This document shows, one piece after another, positions 39,404-40,703 of a DNA stretch of 40,703 bases. A program made the translations under genes and the position numbers. Source of the DNA: Peptostreptococcus sp. D1. GTDB taxonomy: Bacteria; Bacillota; Clostridia; Peptostreptococcales; Peptostreptococcaceae. The notes under the pieces were generated by a model. The model was not told where the DNA came from. It ran no database searches and was given only the letters and a program-made list of their open reading frames with translations. Within the stretch, counting starts at the first letter, position 1. Each line of letters opens with the position of its first letter. The DNA lies in the NCBI RefSeq assembly GCF_900112955.1, contig NZ_FONP01000014.1:1-40703 (forward strand). Direction: 5' to 3'.

Positions 39404-40498
39404 ATGAATGTGGAGCAACTAAAAAATGGTAAGTTCAAATATAGAGAAAAATATAAAGATCCAATGACAGGCAATTGGAAATCTGTAACCATAACCTATG
39501 AGAAAAATAACAGACATATCGAAAAACTGGCACAACGAGAACTAAACAAAAAGATAGATACAATACTATCCGATAATATCAACAATAACATCGATGTCAC
39601 TGTAGGCTCTATGATAAAACTTTATTTGGAAGATGTAAAAAATGTTCTAAAAGAAGATTCAACATATCCTCACAGAATTAGAGTTATGAAAGAAATTCAG
39701 TCATTACTAGGCAAAGATACAAAAGTATCTAACATTACATCTCTATACATAAATAAGACACTTCCTCATAACCACCTTAGAACATACTCTAAAATATTAT
39801 TTAAATGGGCTTACCGAAATGAATTGACTGATAAAGATATTAGTTTATTTATCAAGAAAGATCTAAAAAAGAAAAAAACACTACAGGAGGTGATTAACCA
39901 AGATTGTGACGAAAGGCAATACTATACACGTGAAGAATTGACAAATCTTTTTAATACCTTATCAACATCGAAAAGTTATTATCCCAAAATGCTAAGGCTA
40001 ATATTGGAAGCTCAAACAATCCTTGGAAAAAGATTCGGTGAAGTAATCGCACTGTATGAAGATGATATTGACGAACAAGAACAGATAGCTCATATATATA
40101 AGAGAATTTATAATGGTTCTGTTAACACCCCTAAAAATAAAAAATCAATCGATGATATAGGTATCAACAAGCGAATGATACAAATAAAAAAAGAGTCTGT
40201 ATTTATAAAAAAAATGTATGGTATTGAATCTAGATATCTATTTCCTACTAAACATGGTGAGCCTTATTGTTATGATACTGCTAGAACAATTTTAAAACGA
40301 TACGGATATAAGTCAAATACGCATATGTTTAGAAAAACCTGTGCCTCTTTACTGGCTGAGCAAGGTGTACCACTTAAATATATACAAGATAGACTTGGAC
40401 ACGAAGATGATAAAATGACTACAGATATATATATTCAAGTGACTGAGAAAATGAAAAAAGACCAACAAGACTATTTCAAAAACTTGAATATTTTTTAA
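39404..40498 (+). CDS. int: Tyrosine recombinase integrase
   Basis: The 364 residues have an N-terminal arm-binding-like domain (KFKYREKYKDPMTGNWKSVT), a SAM-like core-binding domain, and the catalytic domain. The catalytic domain shows ILGKRFGEV (Arg near 209), HMFRKTCASLL (His-x-x-Arg near 306), LGHEDDKMTT (His near 332) and the nucleophile tyrosine in DIYIQV (near 342). AAAGGATGG precedes the ATG. It lies directly beside the terminal repeat, as integrases lie beside attP. Confidence 0.95.
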   Translation: MNVEQLKNGKFKYREKYKDPMTGNWKSVTITYEKNNRHIEKLAQRELNKKIDTILSDNINNNIDVTVGSMIKLYLEDVKNVLKEDSTYPHRIRVMKEIQSLLGKDTKVSNITSLYINKTLPHNHLRTYSKILFKWAYRNELTDKDISLFIKKDLKKKKTLQEVINQDCDERQYYTREELTNLFNTLSTSKSYYPKMLRLILEAQTILGKRFGEVIALYEDDIDEQEQIAHIYKRIYNGSVNTPKNKKSIDDIGINKRMIQIKKESVFIKKMYGIESRYLFPTKHGEPYCYDTARTILKRYGYKSNTHMFRKTCASLLAEQGVPLKYIQDRLGHEDDKMTTDIYIQVTEKMKKDQQDYFKNLNIF

Positions 40499-40511
40499 TT
40501 TTTTATCTAGT

Positions 40512-40529
40512 TTGTCCCTTTCTTGTCCC
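40512..40529. other. Putative integrase arm-type sites, right pair
   Basis: TTGTCCC at 40512-40518 and 40523-40529, 11 bp apart, the same spacing and orientation as the pair at 119-136. The two pairs flank the terminal repeat when the molecule is closed. Confidence 0.5.
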
Positions 40530-40606
40530 CTAATAAGTAAAAATATCTTATAGACTTTTATTATTTGTTGATATTTCAATGTTTTATACATCAAATCTTA
40601 CTTTTA

Positions 40607-40629
40607 ATTGTATAACTATATTATACAAT
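40607..40629. other. Candidate attP core dyad
   Basis: ATTGTATAA (40607-40615), CTATA (40616-40620) and TTATACAAT (40621-40629) make a perfect 9-bp inverted repeat with a 5-base centre, the form expected for paired integrase core sites around a crossover. It lies between the two TTGTCCC pairs. Confidence 0.55.
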
Positions 40630-40703
40630 ATATAACACCATAATGGTATATTAAAGTTTTTTTTGTTGATTTATCAAGTGTTATAATGTCGCTAGTGTCC
40701 AAT
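40609..40703. repeat. Right copy of the 95-bp terminal direct repeat
   Basis: Identical to bases 1-95. Either an assembly overlap of a circular molecule or the second att copy. Confidence 0.9.

Noticed and set aside
40349-40594. Minus-strand open frame of 81 codons over the integrase 3' end
   Set aside because: Overlaps the catalytic end of integrase; composition is that of an antisense frame and no ribosome binding site is seen.

Overview
The window is a complete temperate siphophage genome, either an excised prophage or a circular contig opened beside its attachment site. The first and last 95 bases are identical, so the unit is about 40.6 kb and probably circular. The DNA is very AT-rich. 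Ribosome binding sites are strong GGAGG types, TTG and GTG starts occur, and the lysis genes suit a Gram-positive wall. The phage carries an oxygen-sensitive anaerobic ribonucleotide reductase (nrdD/nrdG). Together these point to a low-GC, anaerobic or facultative Bacillota host; I cannot name the genus.

Layout. (1) 1-900: the left end of the att region, then a rightward operon of four very small genes behind a perfect TTGACA-17-TATAAT promoter. (2) 973-19,261, all leftward: the late operon. Read in transcription order it holds a late regulator, HNH nuclease, small and large terminase, portal, protease, HK97-fold capsid, connectors, major tail protein, the G/GT tail chaperone pair joined by a programmed -1 frameshift, tape measure, distal tail protein, a 1241-residue tail-tip protein, holin and endolysin. 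(3) 19,322-19,618: an AT-rich block of repeats. (4) 19,619-36,318, leftward: the early operon. In transcription order it holds a Cro-like protein and small proteins, a SNF2 helicase, a family B DNA polymerase fused in frame to an ERF annealing protein, a YqaJ exonuclease, a second helicase with a DNA methyltransferase, a putative SSB, a VRR-NUC nuclease, an HD hydrolase, a primase/SF3 helicase, a nucleoside deoxyribosyltransferase and nrdD/nrdG. (5) 36,319-36,569: the divergent genetic switch with overlapping promoters and TAGC-N6-GCTA operators. (6) 36,570-40,498, rightward: CI-like repressor, ImmA-like protease, a membrane-anchored SNase-type nuclease, a further HTH protein, a second AT-rich repeat block and the tyrosine integrase.

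How it works together. The repressor and Cro-like protein probably decide between lysogeny and lysis at the switch. The early operon builds a largely phage-encoded replication and recombination system plus a deoxynucleotide supply. The late regulator next to repeat block A probably turns on packaging, morphogenesis and lysis. Integrase and the att region handle integration.

Most notable: the two repeat blocks (19.3-19.6 and 38.9-39.2 kb) share sequence in inverted orientation and lie almost opposite each other on the circle. The tail chaperone frameshift signal is textbook quality. The polymerase-ERF reading frame depends on a run of eight A residues next to an internal ribosome binding site. 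The small rightward operon and the membrane-anchored nuclease are the best candidates for undescribed lysogenic functions. No tRNA, rRNA, CRISPR array or insertion sequence was recognised.
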